NCBI GenBank assembly: GCA_902803355.1 | Contig: CADCPP010000030.1 | Coordinates: forward strand, 1-13,946 | Source: an uncultured Lachnospiraceae bacterium | GTDB lineage: Bacteria > Bacillota > Clostridia > Lachnospirales > Lachnospiraceae | Reading direction: 5' to 3' | Length of the DNA: 13,946 bases | In this document: piece by piece, positions 1 through 6,758 of the stretch | How positions within the stretch are numbered: position 1 is the stretch's first letter | Layout of the letters: every line of letters begins with the position of its first letter | Notes under the pieces: model-generated | The model's database searches: none | What the model was told of the DNA's origin: nothing | What the model saw: the letters and a program-made list of their open reading frames with translations, nothing else | Position numbers and translations under genes: made by a program

Positions 1-1448
1 AGATCCTGAGCCTTTCGGACGACGACAAGGCGGAATACGAGTGTGCCTGCGGCCATCACGGGACCTTTGATTTCCATACGGATACGAACTGCAAGCTGGC
101 CTGGAAGGTCGACTGGCCCATGCGCTGGATGGTAGAAGGCGTGGATTTTGAACCCGGCGGAAAGGACCACGCAAGTCCCGGCGGCAGCTACGACAACGGC
201 AAGGTCATCGCAAAGGAGATCTTCGGCTACGATGCGCCGTTCTTCCAGGGCTACGAATTTATCGGCATCAAAGGCGCGACCGGCAAGATGAGCGGCTCCT
301 CAGGCTTAAACCTGACGCCGGACACCCTGCTGAAGATCTACCAGCCGGAGGTCCTGCTGTGGCTGTATTCCCGCTGCGATCCCACCAAGGCTTTTGATTT
401 CTGCTTTGATGACGGGATCCTCAGGCAGTATTTCGAATTTGACAAGCAGTACAACGACTATGTTGCCGGAAAGACGGATGAATACGGCACCATAGCCATG
501 CAGGACTGCCTGACCAGGGGCGCGAACCTGAAGACGCCGCCTATGAGCCTCCTGGTCCAGCTTGGCTCGATCGTCAATTTCGATGTGCCGCTCATGGAGA
601 CCATCTTCAAAAAGATCAACATGCCCTATACCCGCGAGGACTTTGCGGACCGCCTGGAGCTGGCCAGATACTGGCTGGAGCAGTGCGCGCCCGAACAGGC
701 CAACAAGCTGAGACGGACCCGCGATTTCGAGCTCTGGGAGAGCATGACGGAAGAGGAGAAGACGGAGATCGGCCTCTTAAAGGACTATATCGCAGCCGGC
801 GGCTATACCCTGGATGAGCTGAATACGAAACTTTATGACATTCCGAAACAGGTCTACGGCGCCGATGCGCAGAACCTCAAGGCAGTTCAGGGACGCTTCT
901 TCAAGCTCGTCTATCTGCTTCTTCTGGGAAAAGAGAGAGGTCCGCGCCTGTATCTGTTCCTGAACGCCATGAAGCCGGAAGATATCCTGCCGCTGCTTGA
1001 TTTCTCCCTGCCGAAGACCGAGGCCGAGCTTCATCCGGAAGCGGAAGAGGAGCAGGCACCTGCTGAAGCAAAGAAGGAACGTGTCTACGGCGATCCCGAT
1101 CCGGTCGCCCCGTTTGATGCCGAACTGATCAGCAAGGACGATTTCCTGAAAACGGACCTCAGGGTCTGCCGCATCGTGAAGGCGCAGGAGATCCGCAAGG
1201 CGAGAAACAACCTGAAGCTGACGCTCTTTGACGGCATGAAGGAACGCGTGATCGTTTCCTCCATCAAGGATGAGTACAGCTGCGAGGAACTGGTCGGAAA
1301 GAAGAGCATTGTGGTCTGCAATCTGACGCCGGTAAGACTGACAGGCGTGACGAGTGAGGGCATGCTGCTGGCGGCGACAAACAGCGCCTGCGGCGTACAG
1401 GTCATCTTTGTGGATGAGCGCGTCCCCGAGGGCACGAGGATCTGCTGA
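1..1448 (+). CDS. lysK: Class I lysyl-tRNA synthetase with C-terminal tRNA-binding domain (5' partial)
   Basis: Charges tRNA-Lys with lysine in the cytoplasm. The 5' end is outside the window; the reading frame is open from base 3 and the stop is TGA 1446-1448. Visible parts in order: a Cys/His cluster (CACGHHG, about bases 45-65), the GGKDHASPGGSYD stretch near 157-195, a KMSGS version of the class I KMSKS loop at 285-299, then the helical anticodon-binding region to about base 1020. An acidic and basic linker follows (about 1021-1125). From about 1128 to the end comes an OB-fold domain (ISKDDFLKTDLRVCRIVKAQ, later NLTPVRLTGV and SEGMLLAA) of the kind ending bacterial MetG and forming Trbp111/EMAP-II proteins. 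Class I LysRS is found in archaea and a minority of bacteria; most Bacillota use the class II enzyme. An ATG at 120 is internal, since homologous sequence continues upstream. Family call is firm; the N-terminal HIGH-like motif cannot be seen. Confidence 0.9.
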   Translation, partial: ILSLSDDDKAEYECACGHHGTFDFHTDTNCKLAWKVDWPMRWMVEGVDFEPGGKDHASPGGSYDNGKVIAKEIFGYDAPFFQGYEFIGIKGATGKMSGSSGLNLTPDTLLKIYQPEVLLWLYSRCDPTKAFDFCFDDGILRQYFEFDKQYNDYVAGKTDEYGTIAMQDCLTRGANLKTPPMSLLVQLGSIVNFDVPLMETIFKKINMPYTREDFADRLELARYWLEQCAPEQANKLRRTRDFELWESMTEEEKTEIGLLKDYIAAGGYTLDELNTKLYDIPKQVYGADAQNLKAVQGRFFKLVYLLLLGKERGPRLYLFLNAMKPEDILPLLDFSLPKTEAELHPEAEEEQAPAEAKKERVYGDPDPVAPFDAELISKDDFLKTDLRVCRIVKAQEIRKARNNLKLTLFDGMKERVIVSSIKDEYSCEELVGKKSIVVCNLTPVRLTGVTSEGMLLAATNSACGVQVIFVDERVPEGTRIC

Positions 1449-1464
1449 TACAATTTTTCCACTG

Positions 1465-1501
1465 AAAAAGGAGGGACCGCCTTTTGCGGGACCCTCCTTT
1501 T
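1465..1501. terminator. Bidirectional intrinsic terminator between lysK and the PBP gene
   Basis: The sequence shows a hairpin: left arm AAAAGGAGGG (1466-1475), a one-base internal mismatch, CCGC (1477-1480), loop CTTTT (1481-1485), GCGG (1486-1489), two unpaired bases, then CCCTCCTTTT (1492-1501). The A-rich left flank and T-rich right flank give a U-tail on both strands. It lies 17 bases after the lysK stop and 32 bases beyond the PBP stop, so it can serve both convergent genes. Confidence 0.85.
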
Positions 1502-1532
1502 GATTTACGTGACTAACAGCAGCGAAAGGTGC

Positions 1533-4235
1533 TTATTCTCCATCATCCTGTTCTTCCGTAGCCTCCGGATCTTCTCCTTCGTCGGATGAACCAGCGTTCT
1601 CGGTTTCTTCAGGGTCTTCGGATGACTCCTCCTCCGTGGATTCCTCCGTTGGAGGAACCGGGGGTTCGGTATGAAGATGACAGGTCTTCGGACTGACACC
1701 GGCCTGATAGATATAAGGCGTGTCGACCGTGTCAGTCTCCGTCATCGGCATTTTGTAATACAGCTTGCTGTAGGTATCGAGACACCACTGGCCGGCTTCT
1801 TCTCCGGATTCGGAGCACATCGGCACCAGAACGTGACAGTTGCAGGCCTCCTTCGGCTCGGTCCCTACGGTGAAATATTCAATATACGGCGGATTATCCT
1901 CATCTCTTTCGCAGGCGACGGTAGACAGCCTGCCGCACAGCGGACAGATATAACATGCCGTCACATTGCCAGGCTGGATGAAGGGCACGGCAAGCTTTCC
2001 GGCGTTGATCCGGTCCATGACGGCTTTCCAGACTATTTTGTGATAGTCATTCATGGTGACATTGCCGTTCAGCGTCTTGCTGCCGTCATCAAAGCCGCTC
2101 CAAACGCCCATGGTGTAATAATTCGTATAGCCGATGAACCAGCAGTCGCGGCCTTTTCCGGTGCTGTCCGTAGAAGTACCGGATTTCCCGGCAGCGGCGA
2201 AATTGATGTTCAGCGCGGCAGCCGCGGAGGTGGAGGAGACCCACGTCCCTTTTGCATTTTGCTGGAGCATGGAGCCTGCCATGGCGCTGGTCAAAAGAAA
2301 GGCTGTGGAAGGGTCAATGACACGGTGATATTCCTGCTCTCTGGTCAGAAGAACCTTGCCGTAGTGATCCGTGATCCTGGTATAGAAGGTCGGTTCGATA
2401 TAGGTCCCGCCGTTTGCGATCGCCGCGTAGGCATCCGTCAGTTCCAGAAGATTGACTCCCTTCGTCAGGCTGCCAAGGCAAAGTGCGGGACCGAGGTCCG
2501 TGTAGACCTTGCCGCCGATCGTTTCTTCTCTGACCAGCGTGCTGAAGCCGAAATCTTCCAGCTTGTCAAAGGCGTTTTCGATCCCGACGTTGTTGATCAT
2601 GAACTCCGCGGAGACGACGTTCATGGAATAGACCATGGCCATACGGGCTGTGCTGCGGCCAAGCCACAGATCGTTTCCCCACCAGTTGCGCATGGTATAG
2701 TTCTGATAAGTAAAGGGAACGTCGTTCTGCCAGCTGGCCAGGGTTATCGCGCCACTGTCGAGTCCGGGGGCGAAGGTGGAAAGCACTTTAAAGGTGGAGC
2801 CGGGGGAACGTGTAGTGTCTGTGGCACGGTTCAGGGAACGGCTTACGTTCTTGGCGCCGCGTCCGCCGCAGATGGCGAGCACGTAGCCGCTTTTCTGATC
2901 GATGATCACCGCGGAGAGCTGCGGCTGCAGCGTATAATAGATCTTTTCATCGGCAACGCTGTCTCCGGGCTTCAGGATCTCTTTTTTAAACTGCGTGATC
3001 AGGTCGGCGATCTCTTCCCGGCTGTTGAAGATCAGATCGTTCAGCTCAAGCGTTCTGCGGACATTGCTTTCGGTATAGGTCTTGGTCGTTCCGCTTGCTT
3101 CTTCGACCTTGATCGCGCAGGTAAAGGACCACTGAAAGCAGTCGGAAGGATAATTGTCCGGGTTATTGACTTCATCATCAAGAACAGCCTGGATATCGCT
3201 GTCAAGAGGGGTATAGATATTGAGGCCGCCGCTGTAAAGCATGGCATACGCATCTGATTCACTGTATCCGAGCTTGGTCTGAAGATCTTCCAGCACCTGA
3301 TTGATCACCGCATCCGTGTAATAGGTATAAGTGGAAGAGCTTTCCTGGATCTTCCGGTTGTTGGCAGCGACCCGCTCATAGAGCGCGTCGGTGTCCGCCA
3401 TTGCTTCGGCATATTCTTCGGGCGTGATCAGCGTCTGCTTCAGCATGTGATTCAATACGGACTGCCGGCGGGTAGCATTGTTTTTCGGGAAACGGATCGG
3501 ATTATAGCGGTACGGATTCTGCGTGATCCCGGCAAGGCAGGCACATTCCGAAAGCGATAGCTCGCTGACATCCTTGCCGAAATAGCGGCGGCTTGCGACC
3601 TGGACACCAAGACTGTTCTGTCCGAGATTGATGGAATTCAGATAACTGATCAGGATCTCTTTCTTGGAGACTTCTTTTTCCAGCTTGATCGCCAGATACT
3701 GCTCCTGGAATTTGCGGATAAAACGGGCACCCCAGCCTTTTTCCGCGCCGCCGTCGAAAATATTGTTTTTGATAAGCTGCTGGGTAATGGTGCTGGCGCC
3801 GCCGTTGATGCTTCCCCGCAGAAGAAGAGAGGCCATGGAACGCATGATGCTGCGGATATCTACCCCTTCATGGGTCCAGAAACGTTCATCTTCAATGGCC
3901 ACTACGGCGTTGATCAGGTTTTGCGGAATAGCAGAGAGGGCGACGGGGTCCCGGTTGGATCCGGACTGGATCAGCGTCTCGACGGGCTTGCCCGCTTTAT
4001 CATAGATGACGGAAGCAATGCCGAGCGGGGCAATGGTGAGCGATTCCGCCTCGGGAGATTGATCCACGATGCCCTGTACCGTGCCGTACAGAAAGCTGCC
4101 GAAGATCGCTGCAGCGCTTACGGCAAGCAAAAAGAGGATCTTCAGGGCGTGAAGGATGAGGCGGCTCCCCATCTTCCCCGATCTGTGACCCGAATGCTCC
4201 AGTTCATATGCGACTTGCTCTGCGCCGTAATTCAT
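1533..4235 (-). CDS. Class A penicillin-binding protein (GT51 transglycosylase + transpeptidase)
   Basis: Bifunctional peptidoglycan synthase: polymerises lipid II and cross-links stem peptides on the outer face of the membrane. 900 residues. A cytoplasmic N-terminus (1-24) is followed by one membrane anchor (about 25-50). The GT51 domain has EDERFWTHEG (115-124, Glu115 the expected catalytic acid), GASTITQQL (146-154) and RKFQEQ (174-179). The transpeptidase domain has STFK (480-483, nucleophile Ser480), SMN (537-539) and KSGT (684-687), so all SxxK, SxN and KTG-type motifs are intact. After about 755 comes a Cys-rich extracytoplasmic segment (at least nine Cys, including CYICPLC at 761-767 and CNC at 798-800), then an acidic Pro/Ser/Thr/Glu tail (856-900). 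The start is ATG 4233-4235, preceded by an AGGAGG site at 4242-4247. It is monocistronic here, convergent with lysK and divergent from yigZ. The function is secure; which PBP paralogue it is cannot be decided. Confidence 0.95.
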   Translation of the reverse strand: MNYGAEQVAYELEHSGHRSGKMGSRLILHALKILFLLAVSAAAIFGSFLYGTVQGIVDQSPEAESLTIAPLGIASVIYDKAGKPVETLIQSGSNRDPVALSAIPQNLINAVVAIEDERFWTHEGVDIRSIMRSMASLLLRGSINGGASTITQQLIKNNIFDGGAEKGWGARFIRKFQEQYLAIKLEKEVSKKEILISYLNSINLGQNSLGVQVASRRYFGKDVSELSLSECACLAGITQNPYRYNPIRFPKNNATRRQSVLNHMLKQTLITPEEYAEAMADTDALYERVAANNRKIQESSSTYTYYTDAVINQVLEDLQTKLGYSESDAYAMLYSGGLNIYTPLDSDIQAVLDDEVNNPDNYPSDCFQWSFTCAIKVEEASGTTKTYTESNVRRTLELNDLIFNSREEIADLITQFKKEILKPGDSVADEKIYYTLQPQLSAVIIDQKSGYVLAICGGRGAKNVSRSLNRATDTTRSPGSTFKVLSTFAPGLDSGAITLASWQNDVPFTYQNYTMRNWWGNDLWLGRSTARMAMVYSMNVVSAEFMINNVGIENAFDKLEDFGFSTLVREETIGGKVYTDLGPALCLGSLTKGVNLLELTDAYAAIANGGTYIEPTFYTRITDHYGKVLLTREQEYHRVIDPSTAFLLTSAMAGSMLQQNAKGTWVSSTSAAAALNINFAAAGKSGTSTDSTGKGRDCWFIGYTNYYTMGVWSGFDDGSKTLNGNVTMNDYHKIVWKAVMDRINAGKLAVPFIQPGNVTACYICPLCGRLSTVACERDEDNPPYIEYFTVGTEPKEACNCHVLVPMCSESGEEAGQWCLDTYSKLYYKMPMTETDTVDTPYIYQAGVSPKTCHLHTEPPVPPTEESTEEESSEDPEETENAGSSDEGEDPEATEEQDDGE

Positions 4236-4256
4236 CCTCAGCCTCCTTTAAGACGG

Positions 4257-4285
4257 ATTATAGCAAAGTTCAGGCAAATAGAAAA
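4257..4285 (-). promoter_or_regulatory. Predicted promoter of the PBP gene
   Basis: On the minus strand a perfect TATAAT (plus coordinates 4257-4262) is preceded by TGC, an extended -10 arrangement. The -35 at 17-bp spacing (TTTTCT, 4280-4285) is poor, as often seen with extended -10 promoters. Initiation near 4250 would give a leader of about 15 bases that begins just before the ribosome site. Confidence 0.55.
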
Positions 4286-4339
4286 GTGAAATCTGAGAAA
4301 GCGATATCTGAAGGAAAACTTAACTGCGAAAATCCTCCC

Positions 4340-4368
4340 TTGGCAAACAGGGAGCGTCATGGTATTCT
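4340..4368 (+). promoter_or_regulatory. Predicted promoter of yigZ
   Basis: TTGGCA (4340-4345), a 17-bp spacer, then TATTCT (4363-4368) with an extended TGG just upstream (4360-4362). Predicted start near 4375, about 24 bases before the yigZ ATG. The spacing and both boxes fit sigma-A; no transcript data. Confidence 0.5.
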
Positions 4369-4398
4369 TGTTAGGGAAACTTGCCGGAGGAAACGATC

Positions 4399-5055
4399 AT
4401 GGATCGATCTTATAGCATTCTGCTTCATGCCGCAGACGGTTATTACGAGGAAAAACGGTCGAAATTCTATGCCGTGGCTTATCCTGTCCGAACAGAGGAT
4501 GAGGCGCTTTCTTTGATCGCTGCGGAACGGAAAAAGACCTATGATGCGAGACACCACTGCTATGCGTATCAGATCGGTGCGGCAAATGAGCTTTGCCGCT
4601 TCAGCGATGACGGCGAGCCCTCCGGGACTGCGGGAAAACCGATCCTCGAGGCACTTTCCGGCAGCGGCCTGCATAATACCCTGCTGATCGTTACCCGCTA
4701 TTTCGGAGGCACGCTCCTGGGGACCGGCGGTCTTGTCAGGGCCTATTCGACTGCCGCAAAAGACGCTCTTGGTCATGCCGAAGCGGCAGTGGTCAGGCCG
4801 GTAAAAAAAGCCGGGATAAGCTGTGCCTATCCCGACCTTGCGCGCGTCGATAAACTATTGTCCGGAAGCGATGGTGTTTTCTGCGGCCGGCGTTCCTATG
4901 GTGAAACGGCTGAGATAACGCTGTATCTTTTGGCCGATCAGGCGGAGCGCTTTGCGATGTCGCTCGCGGATGCCACGGCAGGCCGCGTACGGCTGCAGAT
5001 GACGGATGATGCCGAGATCCTTACGATTGCGGACCGTTTTCATTCGGAGTATTGA
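4399..5055 (+). CDS. yigZ: YigZ / IMPACT family protein (UPF0029)
   Basis: 218 residues from ATG 4399. A GGAGG at 4386-4390, 8 bases upstream, selects this start over the in-frame TTG at 4381, which overlaps that ribosome site. The N-terminal domain carries RSKF near residues 20-23, ARHHCYAY, FSDDGEPSGTAGKP and the family signature TRYFGGTLLGTGG. The C-terminal part (about 140-218) corresponds to the DUF1949-like ferredoxin-fold domain. The eukaryotic relative IMPACT modulates Gcn2 and binds ribosomes; the bacterial role is not settled, so no reaction is assigned. Length matches bacterial YigZ (about 200-220). The last 35 bases overlap the end of the convergent DUF4349 gene. The coding sequence also contains a likely minus-strand terminator at 4803-4834. 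Confidence 0.92.
   Translation: MDRSYSILLHAADGYYEEKRSKFYAVAYPVRTEDEALSLIAAERKKTYDARHHCYAYQIGAANELCRFSDDGEPSGTAGKPILEALSGSGLHNTLLIVTRYFGGTLLGTGGLVRAYSTAAKDALGHAEAAVVRPVKKAGISCAYPDLARVDKLLSGSDGVFCGRRSYGETAEITLYLLADQAERFAMSLADATAGRVRLQMTDDAEILTIADRFHSEY
4803..4834 (-). terminator. Intrinsic terminator of the DUF4349 gene, embedded in yigZ
   Basis: Read on the minus strand: CGGGATA (from 4834-4828), a 9-base loop, TATCCCG (from 4818-4812), two bases, then seven consecutive T (4809-4803). The 7-bp stem is perfect, and the loop can add two further G-C pairs. It lies about 190 bases beyond the DUF4349 stop, inside codons of yigZ. No better terminator for the DUF4349 gene is visible. Confidence 0.55.
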
Positions 5056-6022
5056 CCGTTTCGTTTGTTTTAACTGCGGCTGCGGCCGCTTTTTTTGTTT
5101 TTGCTTTTTTGACCTTTTTTCTCACAATGATCAGGACGGCGGCAATGACCGCGCCAAGAATGACCAGAGAAGGCAGGCTGCCGGCAAGGAAGATGACAAG
5201 GCTTTTGAAGAATGAACCGACAGATTTCAATCCATCCTGAAATGCCGTGGAGATCCTCTCTCCGAAGGTGATGGGCGTCGTGACCGGCTCGGTATAGACC
5301 CGCACCTCCTGCAGCTTGATGGAAACAGAAGAGTATTCCACCTGATTATCGTAGAGACGAAGCTGTGCCGCGTAGTTTTCCAGCTGATATTCCACATTGG
5401 TGAGATGATCCTGGATCTTCAGCAGATCTTCCAGCGATTCCGCGCGGCTCATCAGATCCATGAGCGTATCCCGCTGTGTTTCCAGGGATTTCAGCCGGCT
5501 CTCGGTATCGGTATAGGTCAGCGTGATATCGCTGACCTTTTCGGTGCGGGATGTCACATTGCCGATCTCATCGATCTTTTCGTTGAAGTCGCCGAGGGAA
5601 GAAACAGGGATCCTGAGCACATAGGTCGCCGTGCGGGCTGAGCTGCGCTGATAGCTGTTTCCGGAAATACTGGAATTTTCGATATAACCGCCGAGGGCGG
5701 CTGTCATGGCCGTGATCTTCGCGGCTGATTGATCAAAATCCTGCGTCTCAATGGCAAAGCCCATGGTCTTGATCAGTTTTCTTCCGTCTTGGACGTTTTG
5801 GTCTGCAGGCTTTTCTTCGGAACGGGAAGACGTTAAGGAATAGGTGAAATCCGATTTCGCATTAGCCGTAAGCTCCGGTGCGTTCGCGATCTCAGCCGCC
5901 TGATAGTCCTGATCGATATGGCCTAAATTCTCTCTTTTGTCTGCGGATGATCCGCCGCAGCCGGCAAGAAGCAGCAGGAGGGAAAGCAGGCACGCAGTTA
6001 CGGGAAGCATTAATTTTTTCAT
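5021..6022 (-). CDS. DUF4349 domain lipoprotein
   Basis: 333 residues from ATG 6020-6022, which has an AGAAGGAG ribosome site about 6 bases upstream. An in-frame ATG at 6148 would add 42 residues, but would place the signal peptide internally and run through the predicted promoter. The signal peptide ends in a lipobox (LLLAGC, Cys22), so lipid attachment at Cys22 is expected. A flexible linker follows to about residue 80. Then comes the DUF4349 body (about 82-300): GFAIETQDFDQSAAKI, a repeated beta/alpha section, and a predicted coiled coil about 165-225. A C-terminal membrane helix lies at about 273-300, followed by a basic Lys/Ala-rich cytoplasmic tail. The protein is thus anchored at both ends with the middle outside the cell. 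DUF4349 has no established biochemical activity. In Bacillota it is often seen near or fused to anti-sigma modules (recalled, not searched). Here it is divergent from an ECF sigma factor gene. Confidence 0.88.
   Translation of the reverse strand: MKKLMLPVTACLLSLLLLLAGCGGSSADKRENLGHIDQDYQAAEIANAPELTANAKSDFTYSLTSSRSEEKPADQNVQDGRKLIKTMGFAIETQDFDQSAAKITAMTAALGGYIENSSISGNSYQRSSARTATYVLRIPVSSLGDFNEKIDEIGNVTSRTEKVSDITLTYTDTESRLKSLETQRDTLMDLMSRAESLEDLLKIQDHLTNVEYQLENYAAQLRLYDNQVEYSSVSIKLQEVRVYTEPVTTPITFGERISTAFQDGLKSVGSFFKSLVIFLAGSLPSLVILGAVIAAVLIIVRKKVKKAKTKKAAAAAVKTNETVNTPNENGPQS
5076..5096 (+). terminator. Intrinsic terminator of yigZ, embedded in the DUF4349 gene
   Basis: GCGGC (5076-5080), loop TGCG (5081-5084), GCCGC (5085-5089), then seven T (5090-5096) on the plus strand, starting 20 bases after the yigZ stop. 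On the other strand the same bases encode the Lys-Lys-Ala(5)-Val part of the DUF4349 tail. Stem is short but all G-C with a proper U-tail. Confidence 0.65.
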
Positions 6023-6068
6023 GATGTCTCCTTCTTTATGCAGGTGTAGCGCTGGCAGAGTCAGCTGT

Positions 6069-6097
6069 ATCATAACTCTTTTCTGCTGATAAAACAA
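6069..6097 (-). promoter_or_regulatory. Predicted promoter of the DUF4349 gene
   Basis: On the minus strand: TTGTTT (6097-6092), a 17-bp spacer, TATGAT (6074-6069). Predicted start near 6062, giving a leader of about 40 bases. The -10 matches 5 of 6 sigma-A consensus bases, the -35 only 3 of 6. Confidence 0.45.
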
Positions 6098-6115
6098 ATG
6101 AAAACGGACAAACGT

Positions 6116-6143
6116 TGCAAAAACGGCAAAAAAATAATAGAAT
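6116..6143 (+). promoter_or_regulatory. Predicted promoter of the ECF sigma operon
   Basis: TTGCAA (6116-6121), a 16-bp A-rich spacer, TAGAAT (6138-6143). Predicted start near 6150, leaving a leader of about 130 bases that contains the 6159-6174 palindrome and the 6178-6238 dyad. A dedicated ECF-type promoter (AAC at -35, CGT at -10, about 16-17 bp apart) was looked for and not convincingly found. Confidence 0.35.
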
Positions 6144-6158
6144 GTCATGAAAGAGACT

Positions 6159-6174
6159 AGGCAAAGCTTTGCCT
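6159..6174. promoter_or_regulatory. Perfect 16-bp palindrome, operator candidate
   Basis: AGGCAAAGCTTTGCCT reads the same on both strands with no spacer. It sits about 10 bases past the predicted sigma-operon start and about 60 bases upstream of the DUF4349 -35. There is no T-run on either side, so a terminator is unlikely. A binding site for a dimeric regulator acting on both divergent units is the simplest reading. Confidence 0.5.
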
Positions 6175-6177
6175 GTA

Positions 6178-6238
6178 CAAAACGACCTACCTGAATGATA
6201 AAAAATTTATAAAATTTTGATCTTCCTGCGTCGTTTTG
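6178..6238. repeat. Nested inverted repeat with AT-rich core
   Basis: Outer arms CAAAACGAC (6178-6186) and GTCGTTTTG (6230-6238) are perfect 9-bp complements. Inner arms AAAATTT (6202-6208) and AAATTTT (6212-6218) share almost the same centre (6208 versus 6210). It lies in the leader of the ECF sigma gene. The function is unknown; protein binding or DNA bending is possible. Confidence 0.45.
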
Positions 6239-6278
6239 CCCTCCCTGATCTGTATCATGATCGGAAAGGTGATCTTAA

Positions 6279-6758
6279 GTGAAGAGTGCGGAAGAGGTCG
6301 TTAAGACCTATGAAAATCTTCTGTACCGGGCAGCACTTCATATTACCGGAAACCGGGATGACGCGCTGGACATGGTGCAGGAAACCCTGATCAAATGGAT
6401 CACGAGCCGGCCTGATTTTGCTTCGGATGAGCATGAGAAGGCATGGCTGCTTCGTGTGGTCATGAACCTGTCCCGCAACCTGGTCGGGTCCATGGCTAAA
6501 AAGAGCGCCGTTGAGCTTCTGGATATTTATCCGGCTGAAACCAAAGAGGAAGAAGGCGTGATGCAGGAGGTCCTGGATCTTCCGGAAAACCTGCGCGCGG
6601 TCATCTACCTGTATTATTACGAAGGATACAACACCACGGAGATCGCCGAGATCCTGCAGGAAAATGCGAGCACGGTCAGGACCTGGCTGAGCAGAGGCCG
6701 CGAAAGACTGCGGAAAGTGCTGAAAGAAGAAGGAGAGAGCATTCATGAGCGCCTATAA
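6279..6758 (+). CDS. ECF-type RNA polymerase sigma factor
   Basis: 159 residues, a compact sigma-70 family member with only regions 2 and 4. Region 2 spans about 8-70 (DDALDMVQETLIKW at 27-40, then HEKAWLLRVVMNLSRN). Region 4 spans about 98-150 with its helix-turn-helix (LPENLRAVIYLYYYEGYNTTEIAEIL, then STVRTWLSRGRERL). It binds core polymerase and directs it to a small regulon. The start is GTG 6279, the first possible one because TAA lies immediately upstream in frame (6276-6278); AAAGG at 6265-6269 supplies the ribosome site. The last 14 bases overlap the next gene, so the two are translationally coupled, as is usual for sigma/anti-sigma pairs. The ECF subgroup cannot be assigned by eye. 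Confidence 0.92.
   Translation: MKSAEEVVKTYENLLYRAALHITGNRDDALDMVQETLIKWITSRPDFASDEHEKAWLLRVVMNLSRNLVGSMAKKSAVELLDIYPAETKEEEGVMQEVLDLPENLRAVIYLYYYEGYNTTEIAEILQENASTVRTWLSRGRERLRKVLKEEGESIHERL

Noticed and set aside
1671..3257. A 528-codon open frame on the plus strand, antisense to the PBP gene.
   Set aside because: It lies wholly within a PBP gene with intact motifs, has no clear ribosome site, and its composition (His/Arg/Gly/Val-rich, no recognisable domain) is that of a mirrored coding frame.
4381..4398. A TTG start for yigZ at 4381.
   Set aside because: The GGAGG site overlaps these codons and is correctly spaced for ATG 4399.
6023..6148. An N-terminal extension of the DUF4349 protein from ATG 6148.
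   Set aside because: It would bury a textbook lipoprotein signal peptide and run through the predicted promoter; the ATG at 6022 has a good ribosome site.
6023..6278. An autoregulatory ECF-type promoter (AAC-like -35 with CGT-like -10).
   Set aside because: CGTC at 6229-6232 and several AAAACG motifs exist, but none pair at 16-17 bp spacing on either strand.
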